DNA of 64,000 nt, taken from the NCBI RefSeq assembly GCF_030403745.1, contig NZ_JAQMWP010000013.1, positions 239,161-303,160 of the forward strand, written 5' to 3'. The first letter of the stretch is position 1; every line of letters begins with the position of its first letter. Shown piece by piece: positions 17,108-24,135 of the stretch. Source of the stretch: Streptomyces sp. S.PB5 (GTDB taxonomy: Bacteria; Actinomycetota; Actinomycetes; Streptomycetales; Streptomycetaceae). The translations under genes and the position numbers were made by a program. The notes under the pieces are model-generated. The model saw only the letters and a program-made list of their open reading frames with translations. It did no database searches and had not been told where the DNA came from.

Positions 17108-17910
17108 CTCAGGGTCCGGGTGAACAGGCTTCCGTGAGCCCCGTCCCCGGTCTCCGCCGCCGTTCCCGCGCGCCGCAGGCCGTACCAGAGCACCGCCTGG
17201 TTCGAGGTGATCACCGGCACCCCCAGCTCCTGCTCCAGCGGGACCACGGCCCCCCGGGACGGAAAGCCGCTCCCGGGGACCAGTACCGCGTCCGGCCGCG
17301 GCCGGTCCGGGTCGTGGAACGCCTTGACGACCTGCTGGTGCACCTCGGCGGGGTCGATCGTCCAGTGGGCGCCCTCGTCGAAGGCGTTGTAGCGGGCGAT
17401 GCCGTCCCACTCGGGGCCCAGCTCGAACTGGACCAGCCGGGTTTCCGCCACACCGACCTCGGCCAGGTACTCCTCCGTCGCCCGGAACGTCGGCTCGGTG
17501 AACCACGGGGGCATGACCAGCAGCGGCCGCCGTACACCGGTGGCGCGCAGGGCCGCCGTGATCGCCGTCGCCGCCGTGTACACGGGTACGCCGTGGGCGT
17601 GCGCCTCCGCCGCCGCGATGAACTCGGTGTCGAAGGCGGGCCCTCCGAAGAAGCTGCTCGACCCGAAGCACAGCGCGACGCTGTGCGCGCCGAGCCGGCC
17701 CAGCTGGTCCAGGCCGCGGACGACGTCCGGCGCGTTCGCGAGCGCGCCGGCGGGGCTGCCGACGTACTCGGTGTCGACGGGCCGGGGGCACTCGAAGCGG
17801 GCGGTGTGGACGGAGACCCCGTCGGGGGCCATGCGCCAGATCTCGGTCTCGGGGACGGGGTCGTTGTGGATGACGAGGATGCCCAGGCGGGCACCGGAAG
17901 CCGTGGCCAT
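17104..17910 (-). CDS. Asp/Glu-racemase superfamily protein (maleate isomerase/arylmalonate decarboxylase type)
   Basis: A 268-residue protein with the fold of maleate cis-trans isomerases, arylmalonate decarboxylases and hydantoin racemases: GARLGILVIHND at the start, the first catalytic loop as ALCFGSSSFFGG with Cys near residue 80, and the second loop as VLVPGSGFPSRG near 208, where isomerases have a second Cys but this protein has Gly/Ser. With only the first Cys it could act as a one-cysteine isomerase, a lyase or a decarboxylase. Its ATG overlaps the stop of the MFS gene by one base, making it the last gene of the C-nucleoside operon. Handling of a maleimide- or maleamate-like product is a plausible inference. 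Confidence 0.75.
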   Translation of the reverse strand: MATASGARLGILVIHNDPVPETEIWRMAPDGVSVHTARFECPRPVDTEYVGSPAGALANAPDVVRGLDQLGRLGAHSVALCFGSSSFFGGPAFDTEFIAAAEAHAHGVPVYTAATAITAALRATGVRRPLLVMPPWFTEPTFRATEEYLAEVGVAETRLVQFELGPEWDGIARYNAFDEGAHWTIDPAEVHQQVVKAFHDPDRPRPDAVLVPGSGFPSRGAVVPLEQELGVPVITSNQAVLWYGLRRAGTAAETGDGAHGSLFTRTLS

Positions 17911-19400
17911 CAGCGCTCACCCGCCGCGGCCGGAGCCGCCACACCGTCGGCCGATACGTCATCCGTCGGCCCGCCGTCCGCCGCCTCGGCCTCCCGGCCC
18001 GCCTCGGACACGGCGGAGCCCTCCGCCCCGAACCCGACCCACCCCAGCACCGCACCCGCCACCGCGATCCCCCCGGCCAGCAGGAACCCCGTACGGAACG
18101 CGCCGTCCCCGGGGTCCGTGCCCAGGACGAGGACGAGGGCGGCCACTCCGAACGCGCCGCCCGCGTACTGCGTGGTGGTCATCAGCGCGCCGGCCACACC
18201 CTGGTTGCGGTCGTCCACGTCCCGGGTGCCGCCGACGAACATCGAGGTGTAGATCATGCCGTGGCCCAGGCCGCTGACGATCAGGCCCGGCAGCATCCCG
18301 ACGAGGTAGCCGTGCTGCCCGGTGGAGAGCCCGAGCAGTACGAGCCCCGCCGCGCCGACCACGAACGCCAGCGTCAGGCACCGGCGTACGCCGAGGACCG
18401 GGACCAGCTTGCCGGCGATCATGTTGCCGAAGGTGATGCACGCGGCGAGCGGCAGGAACGCCATGCCGGCGGCGAGCGGCTCGAACCCGCGGCCGTCCTG
18501 GAGGAGCAGCGTCACGAGGTAGAACTCGACGCCCGCCACGCTCGCCATGTACAGGGCGGAGGCGCCGCAGCCCATGACGAGGCTGCGGGTGCGCCGCAGC
18601 GCCGGATCGACCAGCGGCCGCGCGCTGCCCCGCTCCCGGAGCGCGAACAGCACCAGGAGCACGACCCCGGCGAGGAAGCTGCCCAGCGTCAGCGGCTCGG
18701 TCCAGCCGATGTCTGCGGCCAGGGTGAGTCCGAGGACGGAGACGAGGACGAGGGCGGTGCACAGGACGGCGTTGAGGACGTTCAGGGCGGTGCTGCGGCC
18801 GTCCTGTGCCGTCTTCCCGGGCAGGAACCGGGGGGCGGCCAGCGAGCACAGCACGGCGAAGGGCAGGTTCACGAAGAACGTCCAGCGCCAGGACAGGGTG
18901 GTCAGCAGTCCGCCGATGACCACGCCCGCGGCGAGGCCGCTGGCCCCGACCGTGCCCCAGACCGCCAGCGCCCGGGTGCGTTCCCGGCCCGCCGGGAACG
19001 TGGTGTTGACCAGCGCCAGGATCGACGGCTGGAGACAGGCCGCGGCGACTCCCTGCGCACCGCGGGCGATCAGCAGCAGCGCCGCGTTCGCCGCGAGGCC
19101 GCCCAGCAGCGAGGCGACACCGAAGATCACCAGCGCGGCCATGAACAGCTTGCGTGCGCCGACCCGGTCACCGACCCGGCCGCCGACGATCAGGAAGCCC
19201 GCGAAGAACACGGAGTAGGCGCTGACGACCCACTGCATCGCACTGCCGGACAGGCTCAGATCGGAGCCGACGTCGGGCAGTGCGACGAAGATGACCGAGA
19301 AGTCCAGCGCGATGAGGAACTGGGCCGCGGAGAGGGTGATGAGACCGCCGACGGGACTGCGGGAAGCCGTCGGTGCGGAGGGAGCGTTCGGAAGAGACAT
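17910..19400 (-). CDS. MFS drug/metabolite exporter, DHA2 (14-helix) type
   Basis: A 496-residue transporter. It has about 14 membrane helices, motif A GGRVGDRVGARKLFM between helices 2 and 3, motif C-like GASGLAAGVVIGGLL, and LSWRWTFFVNLPFAV, all typical of the EmrB/QacA group that exports drugs with the proton gradient. The C-terminal 40 residues are acidic and low-complexity. It lies between the HAD phosphatase and racemase-like genes on the same strand. Export of, and self-resistance to, the cluster product is the natural role. Confidence 0.93.
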   Translation of the reverse strand: MSLPNAPSAPTASRSPVGGLITLSAAQFLIALDFSVIFVALPDVGSDLSLSGSAMQWVVSAYSVFFAGFLIVGGRVGDRVGARKLFMAALVIFGVASLLGGLAANAALLLIARGAQGVAAACLQPSILALVNTTFPAGRERTRALAVWGTVGASGLAAGVVIGGLLTTLSWRWTFFVNLPFAVLCSLAAPRFLPGKTAQDGRSTALNVLNAVLCTALVLVSVLGLTLAADIGWTEPLTLGSFLAGVVLLVLFALRERGSARPLVDPALRRTRSLVMGCGASALYMASVAGVEFYLVTLLLQDGRGFEPLAAGMAFLPLAACITFGNMIAGKLVPVLGVRRCLTLAFVVGAAGLVLLGLSTGQHGYLVGMLPGLIVSGLGHGMIYTSMFVGGTRDVDDRNQGVAGALMTTTQYAGGAFGVAALVLVLGTDPGDGAFRTGFLLAGGIAVAGAVLGWVGFGAEGSAVSEAGREAEAADGGPTDDVSADGVAAPAAAGER

Positions 19401-19461
19401 GGTGTGGATGACCGCCTGGTTGTCGTTTCGTCCCGGGTGGGGGGCTGAGGAAGCGAATTGA

Positions 19462-20160
19462 TCAAGAAGGTGCCGGAGTCGTCAACGGCAGCCGGCCCAG
19501 CGCCTGTTCCAGCTCAGCGACGCTTTCCGCCACCGCCGCGGCGCCCGACTCCGTCAGCTGCCGCGCCGACGCGACCCCGTACGAGACGCCGATCGCGGGC
19601 ATCCCGGCCGCCGCCGCCATCCGTATATCGTCCACGGCGTCGCCGACCATCACGCAGCGCTCCGGCGCGATGTCGAGCAACTGGGCGGCGAGCAGCGCCA
19701 GATCGGGGTGCGGCTTGCCGCGCGGGGCCATGCCGTGACAGACGATCGCGTCGAACTCATCGACCAGACCGGCCGGTTGGAGCAGCTCCAGCGCGCTGGG
19801 CCGGATCTTGCTGGTGCAGATCGCGGTCCGCAGGCCCGCTTCCCGCAACCGGCCCAGCAGTTCCGGTACGCCGGGGAAGACCAGGTCGGCGGCCTTCGGC
19901 ACGACCTCGTCCCGGAACAACTCCCTGAACAGCGCCACCGATTCACCCACCTCCGCGTGCTCCTCCGGCAACCCAGTGAGCTCGGCGAACACGGCCACGA
20001 GCGGCTTGCCCACCGTGCCCCGCACCCGGTCCTCGGGGACGTCCGGGCGGCCGGTCGACTCCAGCACCCGGTGCAGGACGCCCGCGATGGCGCCCGGGGT
20101 GTCCAGCAGGGTGCCGTCGAGGTCGAACAGAACGGCGGCCGGTACGTCGTACGCCGTCAT
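19462..20160 (-). CDS. HAD-family phosphatase, C-nucleotide dephosphorylation
   Basis: A 232-residue phosphoglycolate-phosphatase-like HAD enzyme: motif I FDLDGTLLDT (nucleophile Asp), motif II TAICTSK, the Lys in APRGKPHPD and motif IV VMVGDAVDDIRMA. It overlaps the PsuG-type gene by four bases (ATGA). The same pairing of a PsuG homologue and a HAD phosphatase, instead of the kinase PsuK of primary metabolism, is known from C-glycoside pathways (AlnA/AlnB, IndA/IndB). By inference it removes the 5'-phosphate from the C-nucleotide and pulls synthesis forward. Confidence 0.9.
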   Translation of the reverse strand: MTAYDVPAAVLFDLDGTLLDTPGAIAGVLHRVLESTGRPDVPEDRVRGTVGKPLVAVFAELTGLPEEHAEVGESVALFRELFRDEVVPKAADLVFPGVPELLGRLREAGLRTAICTSKIRPSALELLQPAGLVDEFDAIVCHGMAPRGKPHPDLALLAAQLLDIAPERCVMVGDAVDDIRMAAAAGMPAIGVSYGVASARQLTESGAAAVAESVAELEQALGRLPLTTPAPS

Positions 20161-21134
20161 GCGCGCACCCCCGACTCACTCTTGTACGCGGCGAGTTCGG
20201 CCGCGAACTGCACGGCGAACTCGCCCGCGAGGGCCGCGGTGGACAGCAGCACCGACCGGTTCGCGGCCGAGGTCCGCCCCTTCGTCGCCCGGGAGATCGC
20301 CTTCAGCAGGTACGGCGTGATGGCGGGGCCCGTGACACCGGCGGCCTGGGCCTCGGCGGTGGCGTCCGCGAGGGCGGCCTCGATCTCGGCGGACGGGATG
20401 CCGTCCGCCTCGCGGATCGGGTGGGTGAGCAGGGTCGAGGTGGCGTTGCCCGCCCGCCAGTGGGCGAGGGAGACGGCCGCTATCTCGCGCAGGTCGTCGA
20501 GCCGGTGCGGGTTGCGCACCCCGCTGCTGACGCTCAGGTAGGCGGGGAAGTCGTCGCAGCGGTAGCCGATCACGGGGATGCCCGCGGTCTCCAGCCACTC
20601 CAGCGTCCACGCCGGGTGCAGCATCGACTTGGCGCCCGCGCACACCACGGCGACCTTGCTGCGGGTGAACTGCACCAGGTCGGCGGAGATGTCGAAGGTG
20701 AGCGGGGCGTCGCGGTGCACCCCGCCGATGCCCGCGACCGCGAACACCGGGATGCCGGCCAGCTCGGCGGCCACCAGGGAGGAGGAGACGGTCGTGGCGC
20801 CCGGGCCGCCGCGGGCCAGAGCGAATGCCATGTCCCGGGTGCTGACCTTGGGCACGTCCGGGGCGGAGGCGAAGAGTTCGAGCTGCTCCTTGGTCATGCC
20901 GACCCGGATCTTCCCGTCGAGCATCGCGATCCGGGCGGGGACGGCGCCGGACGCGCGGACCTCCGTGTCGATGTCGAGGGCCAGGTCGAGGTTGGCCGGG
21001 TACGGCAGCCCGTGCGGGATGGCGGAGGACTCCAGGGCGACGACCGGACGGCCCTCGTGCAGGGCCTCGCGGACCTCCTCGTCGATGTCGAGGAGGGTGG
21101 GGTCGGTGGCGAGTGCGGAAGCGGTGGCGTTCAT
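20157..21134 (-). CDS. sdmA: PsuG-family C-glycosynthase (SdmA-like)
   Basis: A 325-residue pseudouridine-5'-phosphate glycosidase homologue. Visible active-site residues are Glu35 in VALESSAIPHGLP, Lys96 in VPKVSTRD and Lys169 in VVCAGAKSML, the Lys that binds ring-opened ribose in E. coli PsuG. GGPGATTVSSSLVAAELAGI and FAVAGIGGVHRDAP are also family signatures. PsuG is reversible; next to a HAD phosphatase and aminoacyl-carrier chemistry it should form a C-C bond between ribose-5-phosphate and a heterocycle. In showdomycin biosynthesis SdmA does this with 2-aminopyrrole-5-carboxylate. I use that symbol because the whole operon fits; orthology to sdmA specifically is inferred. Confidence 0.88.
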   Translation of the reverse strand: MNATASALATDPTLLDIDEEVREALHEGRPVVALESSAIPHGLPYPANLDLALDIDTEVRASGAVPARIAMLDGKIRVGMTKEQLELFASAPDVPKVSTRDMAFALARGGPGATTVSSSLVAAELAGIPVFAVAGIGGVHRDAPLTFDISADLVQFTRSKVAVVCAGAKSMLHPAWTLEWLETAGIPVIGYRCDDFPAYLSVSSGVRNPHRLDDLREIAAVSLAHWRAGNATSTLLTHPIREADGIPSAEIEAALADATAEAQAAGVTGPAITPYLLKAISRATKGRTSAANRSVLLSTAALAGEFAVQFAAELAAYKSESGVRA

Positions 21135-21147
21135 GAGGGGCGGCTCC

Positions 21148-21873
21148 TCAGCGATTCAGGGCGGGCGTCGGGGCGGGCGCGGGGGTTGGCATCGGGGTGG
21201 GCAGCGGGTCGGCCGCGGATGCCTCGGACGAGAGCGAACCGCCGGAGACGGTCCCCTCTCCCTCCAGGAACCGCGGATGCGCACTGCGCATGGACGCCAT
21301 CACGAACTCGTACGGCAGGTCGTCGAAGGACCCGTGGTCCTTCAGGAACTCCATCGCGCCGCCGCTGCCGTGCGGGTGGTACAGGCTGTCGGCGGTGCCG
21401 TCGAACTCCAGGGCCTGCATGCCGTACAGCCGGCACAGCAGCTTGTTGAAGACGGGGGTGGCCTTCACCCAGCGGCCGTCCAGGTGGATCTGGGTGAGGC
21501 CGTGGAAGAAGACGTCGCCGCCGATGTGCTCGATCAGCCGGGGTGAGGCGAGGTGGTTGCGGACATCGCCGTACACCAGCCGGGAGGGGATGCCGAGGGC
21601 GCGTACGGCCGCGGCGAACAGGGCCGATTTGTGCAGGCAGAAGCCGGACCTGGTGGTCGCGGTGGTCGACGCCTTCAGGCCCTCGCGGGACAGGTCGGCG
21701 CCGTAGACCTCGTAGTGGACGGTGTCGCGGACCGCGTAGTACAGCTTCACGGCGTTGGCGCGGCGGTCGGCCGAGCGGTCCTCGACGACGTCGTCGATGA
21801 AGGTCTGGACGGCCTCCGACTCGTAGTCGAGGAACTCGGTCGGGGCGGTGAGCGTGCGGGGTATGTCGGTCAT
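21148..21873 (-). CDS. transglutaminase-like protein, possible carrier-protein release or acyl transfer
   Basis: A 241-residue protein with the transglutaminase core: Cys79 in SGFCLHKSALFAAAVRALGI, then His124 in FFHGLTQIHLDGRWVKATP. The position where the triad Asp normally stands reads ATPVFN, so the third residue is unusual. The C-terminal 20 residues are a Pro/Thr/Ala tail. Transglutaminase-fold enzymes such as AdmF of andrimid biosynthesis attack carrier-bound acyl thioesters, so here it could hydrolyse or transfer the pyrrole acyl group from the carrier protein. It lies 13 bases upstream of the C-glycosynthase gene. Confidence 0.75.
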   Translation of the reverse strand: MTDIPRTLTAPTEFLDYESEAVQTFIDDVVEDRSADRRANAVKLYYAVRDTVHYEVYGADLSREGLKASTTATTRSGFCLHKSALFAAAVRALGIPSRLVYGDVRNHLASPRLIEHIGGDVFFHGLTQIHLDGRWVKATPVFNKLLCRLYGMQALEFDGTADSLYHPHGSGGAMEFLKDHGSFDDLPYEFVMASMRSAHPRFLEGEGTVSGGSLSSEASAADPLPTPMPTPAPAPTPALNR

Positions 21874-21902
21874 GGACTCGTTCCCTGTTCGAAAGGCCGT
21901 GG

Positions 21903-23018
21903 TCAGAGGCCGAGGAGGCTGGCGATCCGGGTGCGCTGGATCTCACTGGTCCCGGAGTAGATGGTTCCGGCGACGGAGTCGCGCAGCGCGCGCTCGACCC
22001 CGTGGGCGGTGAGGACTCCGCGGCCGCCGTGGATACGGACCGCGTCGAGCGCGTTCTGGACGTTCGCCTCCGACACGACGGTCTTGGTGGCGGCGAGATC
22101 CACGGCGGCGTCCTGGCCGGACTCCACCTTCACCCCGGTGTCGTGCAGCCACTTCCGGGCGGTCTCGGTGCGGATCTTCATGTCGGCGACCTTGTGGGAG
22201 ATCGCCTGGTACTTGCCGATCGACTGCCCGAACTGGGTCCGCTCCTTGGCGAATCGGATCGTCTCGGCCAGCCGGCGGGTCATCTCGCCGAGCGTGATCG
22301 AGAAGGCGAAGAGCACCTCGCGCTTCATGACGTAATCCAGGACGAGGAACCCCGTCCCCTCCCCGCCGACCCGCTGCGCCACCGGCACCCGCAGCTCCTC
22401 GAAGGCGAGGGTGCCGAGGGGGCTGGTGCGCAGGCCGATCTTGTCCAGCGGCGGTCCGGCCTTCAGACCGGGCGTGCCGGCCTCGACCAGGAGGCAGGTC
22501 AGCCCGAACGGGCCGGGGGCGCCGGTACGGACGTAGAGGAGGAAGAGGTCGGCGACCGGGGCGTTGGTGATGAACATCTTCGCGCCGTTGACGACGTAGT
22601 GGTCGCCCTCGCGTACGGCGGTGGTGGCGATGTTCATCGCGTCGGAGCCGCCGGACTCCTCGGTGATGGCGTGCGCGGTGATCAGATCACCGGAGAGGAT
22701 CTTGGGAAGGAAACGATCCTTCAGGTCGTCGTCGGCGAACCGCTGGAGCGGTACGCCCACGGACACGATCTGGGTGGAGGCCGAGAAGGACAGGCCGGAG
22801 TCACGGGACACCCGGCCCAGTCCTTCCAGGGCCAGCATGGTCTCGGTCAGGGAGCGGCCGTGTCCGCCGTACCGGGGGTCGAAGGGGGTGCGCAGGATCC
22901 CGGACTCCTGGACGGCCGACCACTTGTCCCAGGGGAACTCGGCCCCGCTGTCCAGGGTGTCGAGATCTGCGTTGAGCCTCTCGGCCCAGGGGGTCATCAG
23001 CTGGAGGATGTCGGACAT
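21903..23018 (-). CDS. acyl-CoA dehydrogenase family, carrier-bound substrate oxidation
   Basis: A 371-residue FAD flavoprotein with the three-domain acyl-CoA dehydrogenase pattern: ITEESGGSDAMNIATTAV (flavin-binding loop), FAFSITLGEMTRRLAETI and the C-terminal IHGGRGVLTAHGVERALRD and IYSGTSEIQRTRIASLLGL. The usual catalytic Glu of the YEGT motif is Ser here, so the base must come from elsewhere, as in some members acting on other substrates. An adenylation enzyme, a carrier protein and such a dehydrogenase together oxidise prolyl thioester to pyrrole in other clusters. Here it probably aromatises the cyclised glutamine-derived ring. Confidence 0.9.
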   Translation of the reverse strand: MSDILQLMTPWAERLNADLDTLDSGAEFPWDKWSAVQESGILRTPFDPRYGGHGRSLTETMLALEGLGRVSRDSGLSFSASTQIVSVGVPLQRFADDDLKDRFLPKILSGDLITAHAITEESGGSDAMNIATTAVREGDHYVVNGAKMFITNAPVADLFLLYVRTGAPGPFGLTCLLVEAGTPGLKAGPPLDKIGLRTSPLGTLAFEELRVPVAQRVGGEGTGFLVLDYVMKREVLFAFSITLGEMTRRLAETIRFAKERTQFGQSIGKYQAISHKVADMKIRTETARKWLHDTGVKVESGQDAAVDLAATKTVVSEANVQNALDAVRIHGGRGVLTAHGVERALRDSVAGTIYSGTSEIQRTRIASLLGL

Positions 23019-23046
23019 GGCTCAGCTCCTTGGAACCGTCAGACCG

Positions 23047-23421
23047 TCAGTACTGGGAGAAGCCGTCCTCGGACAGGGTGTGCCGCTCGTTGCCGACTAT
23101 CGGCGGGTTGAAGACCGAGACCAGGTGCAGGTCCTCGTAGTCGGAGGCGATGAGGTAGTGCGGGTCGTGCTCGTTCAGGACGTAGATCGTGCCCGGCATG
23201 ATCTTGTGCCGGGTGCCGTCCTTCTCGACGACCTCGCCCGAGCCGGCGACGCAGAAGCAGGCCTCCAGGTGGTCCCGGTACTGCAGGGCGCTCGTGGTGC
23301 CCTGGCGGACCATCGTCACGGCGAAGGCGAAGCCCATGCGGTCGGCCTCGACCAGGAGGCGGTGGCTGGTGCCGTTGCCCCACTCGACGGGGACGACGTC
23401 GTCAACGCTGCGAGTGAACAT
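23047..23421 (-). CDS. EctC-like cupin cyclase without ectoine genes
   Basis: A 124-residue ectoine synthase homologue: SHRLLVEADRMGFAFAVTMV, QYRDHLEACFCVAGSGEV, GTIYVLNEHDPHYL and VSVFNPPIVGNE all match EctC block by block. The iron ligands of EctC correspond to Glu53, Tyr80 and His88. EctC closes an amide carbonyl with an amine to a cyclic amidine, and known EctC can also turn glutamine into 5-amino-3,4-dihydropyrrole-2-carboxylate. No ectA, ectB or ectD is nearby. In this operon it should cyclise a carrier-bound glutaminyl group to the aminopyrroline. Confidence 0.9.
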   Translation of the reverse strand: MFTRSVDDVVPVEWGNGTSHRLLVEADRMGFAFAVTMVRQGTTSALQYRDHLEACFCVAGSGEVVEKDGTRHKIMPGTIYVLNEHDPHYLIASDYEDLHLVSVFNPPIVGNERHTLSEDGFSQY

Positions 23422-23491
23422 GGAAGGTCTCCTTGGGGAGTTGGTGGGGGGTGGGGGGGTTGGGGTGAGGTTGAGGTGAGGCTGGGGTGGG

Positions 23492-23758
23492 TCAGGCCAC
23501 GACGGAGCCGGAGTGCCTGCCGATCAGTTCGGTGATCGCGGCGATGGTGCGGAAGTTCTCCGGCTTGATGTCGATGCCGTCCATCGGCACCTGGTAGGTC
23601 GTCGCGATGTGCGAGACCAGCCGGACCAGACCGAGGCTGTCGATGACCCCGGAGGCGGCGATGTCGTAGTCGTCGGTGAGCTCCGAGGCGTCCTCGCCGT
23701 CCAGGAACTCGGCGGCGATGAAGGCGCGCAGCTCGTCGGCTGTCTGTTGGGCGGTCAT
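23492..23758 (-). CDS. stand-alone acyl/peptidyl carrier protein
   Basis: An 88-residue carrier protein. The phosphopantetheine site is Ser41 in ASGVIDSLGLVRLVSH, and the surrounding acidic helices (FLDGEDASELTDDYDI) are typical. It is a discrete protein, so it must be loaded in trans by the adenylation enzyme encoded upstream on the same strand, and activated by a phosphopantetheinyl transferase from elsewhere. It would carry the amino acid through cyclisation and oxidation. It is followed by the EctC-like gene 70 bases downstream; a 370-base repeat-rich gap separates it from the adenylation gene. Confidence 0.92.
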   Translation of the reverse strand: MTAQQTADELRAFIAAEFLDGEDASELTDDYDIAASGVIDSLGLVRLVSHIATTYQVPMDGIDIKPENFRTIAAITELIGRHSGSVVA

Positions 23759-23870
23759 GAGGTGGGAGGTCTCCTTCGTGGGCGACGGATCAGGGGCGGG
23801 CGGCCTCCGTCGGGTGAGGGAGGTCGGGCGGAGGGAGGTCGGGGCGTGCAAGGGAGGCCTCTTCCGGGGC

Positions 23871-24135
23871 GCGGGCGGGACACCGGCCGCGGGCGGGACT
23901 CCGGCGCGGACGAGACCCCGACCGCGAACCGGACTCAGGCGCGGACGGAACCCCGACCGCAGACGGAACCCCGGCGCGGACGGCCCCCGGGCCACGGACG
24001 AGACTCCGGCCACGGATCGGACTCAGGCCGCGGATCGGACTCAGGCGCGGACGAGACCCCGGCCCTGGATGGGACTCCGGCGCGGCCAAGGCTCAGGCCG
24101 TGGACGGGACTCAGGCCGCGGACAGGACTCAGGCC
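23871..24135. repeat. 15-copy degenerate 17/18-bp tandem array
   Basis: Fifteen units of 17 or 18 bases run without a break, with consensus GCGGACSGGACTCMGGCC. The last unit contains the stop codon of the adenylation gene (24129-24131). The array fills most of the gap between the adenylation and carrier-protein genes (23759-24128). The remainder, 23759-23870, holds only the ribosome site region of the carrier gene and a short GGGAGGTCGGG duplication. Confidence 0.85.

Noticed and set aside
20157..21134. Pseudouridine degradation (psuGK)
   Set aside because: No PsuK kinase; the partner is a HAD phosphatase and the operon is biosynthetic.
23047..23421. Ectoine biosynthesis locus
   Set aside because: Only the EctC-like gene is present; EctA, EctB and EctD are absent and the neighbours are NRPS-type and C-glycoside enzymes.
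23871..24135. CRISPR array
   Set aside because: Units are contiguous and diverge from each other, with no constant repeat separated by unique spacers.
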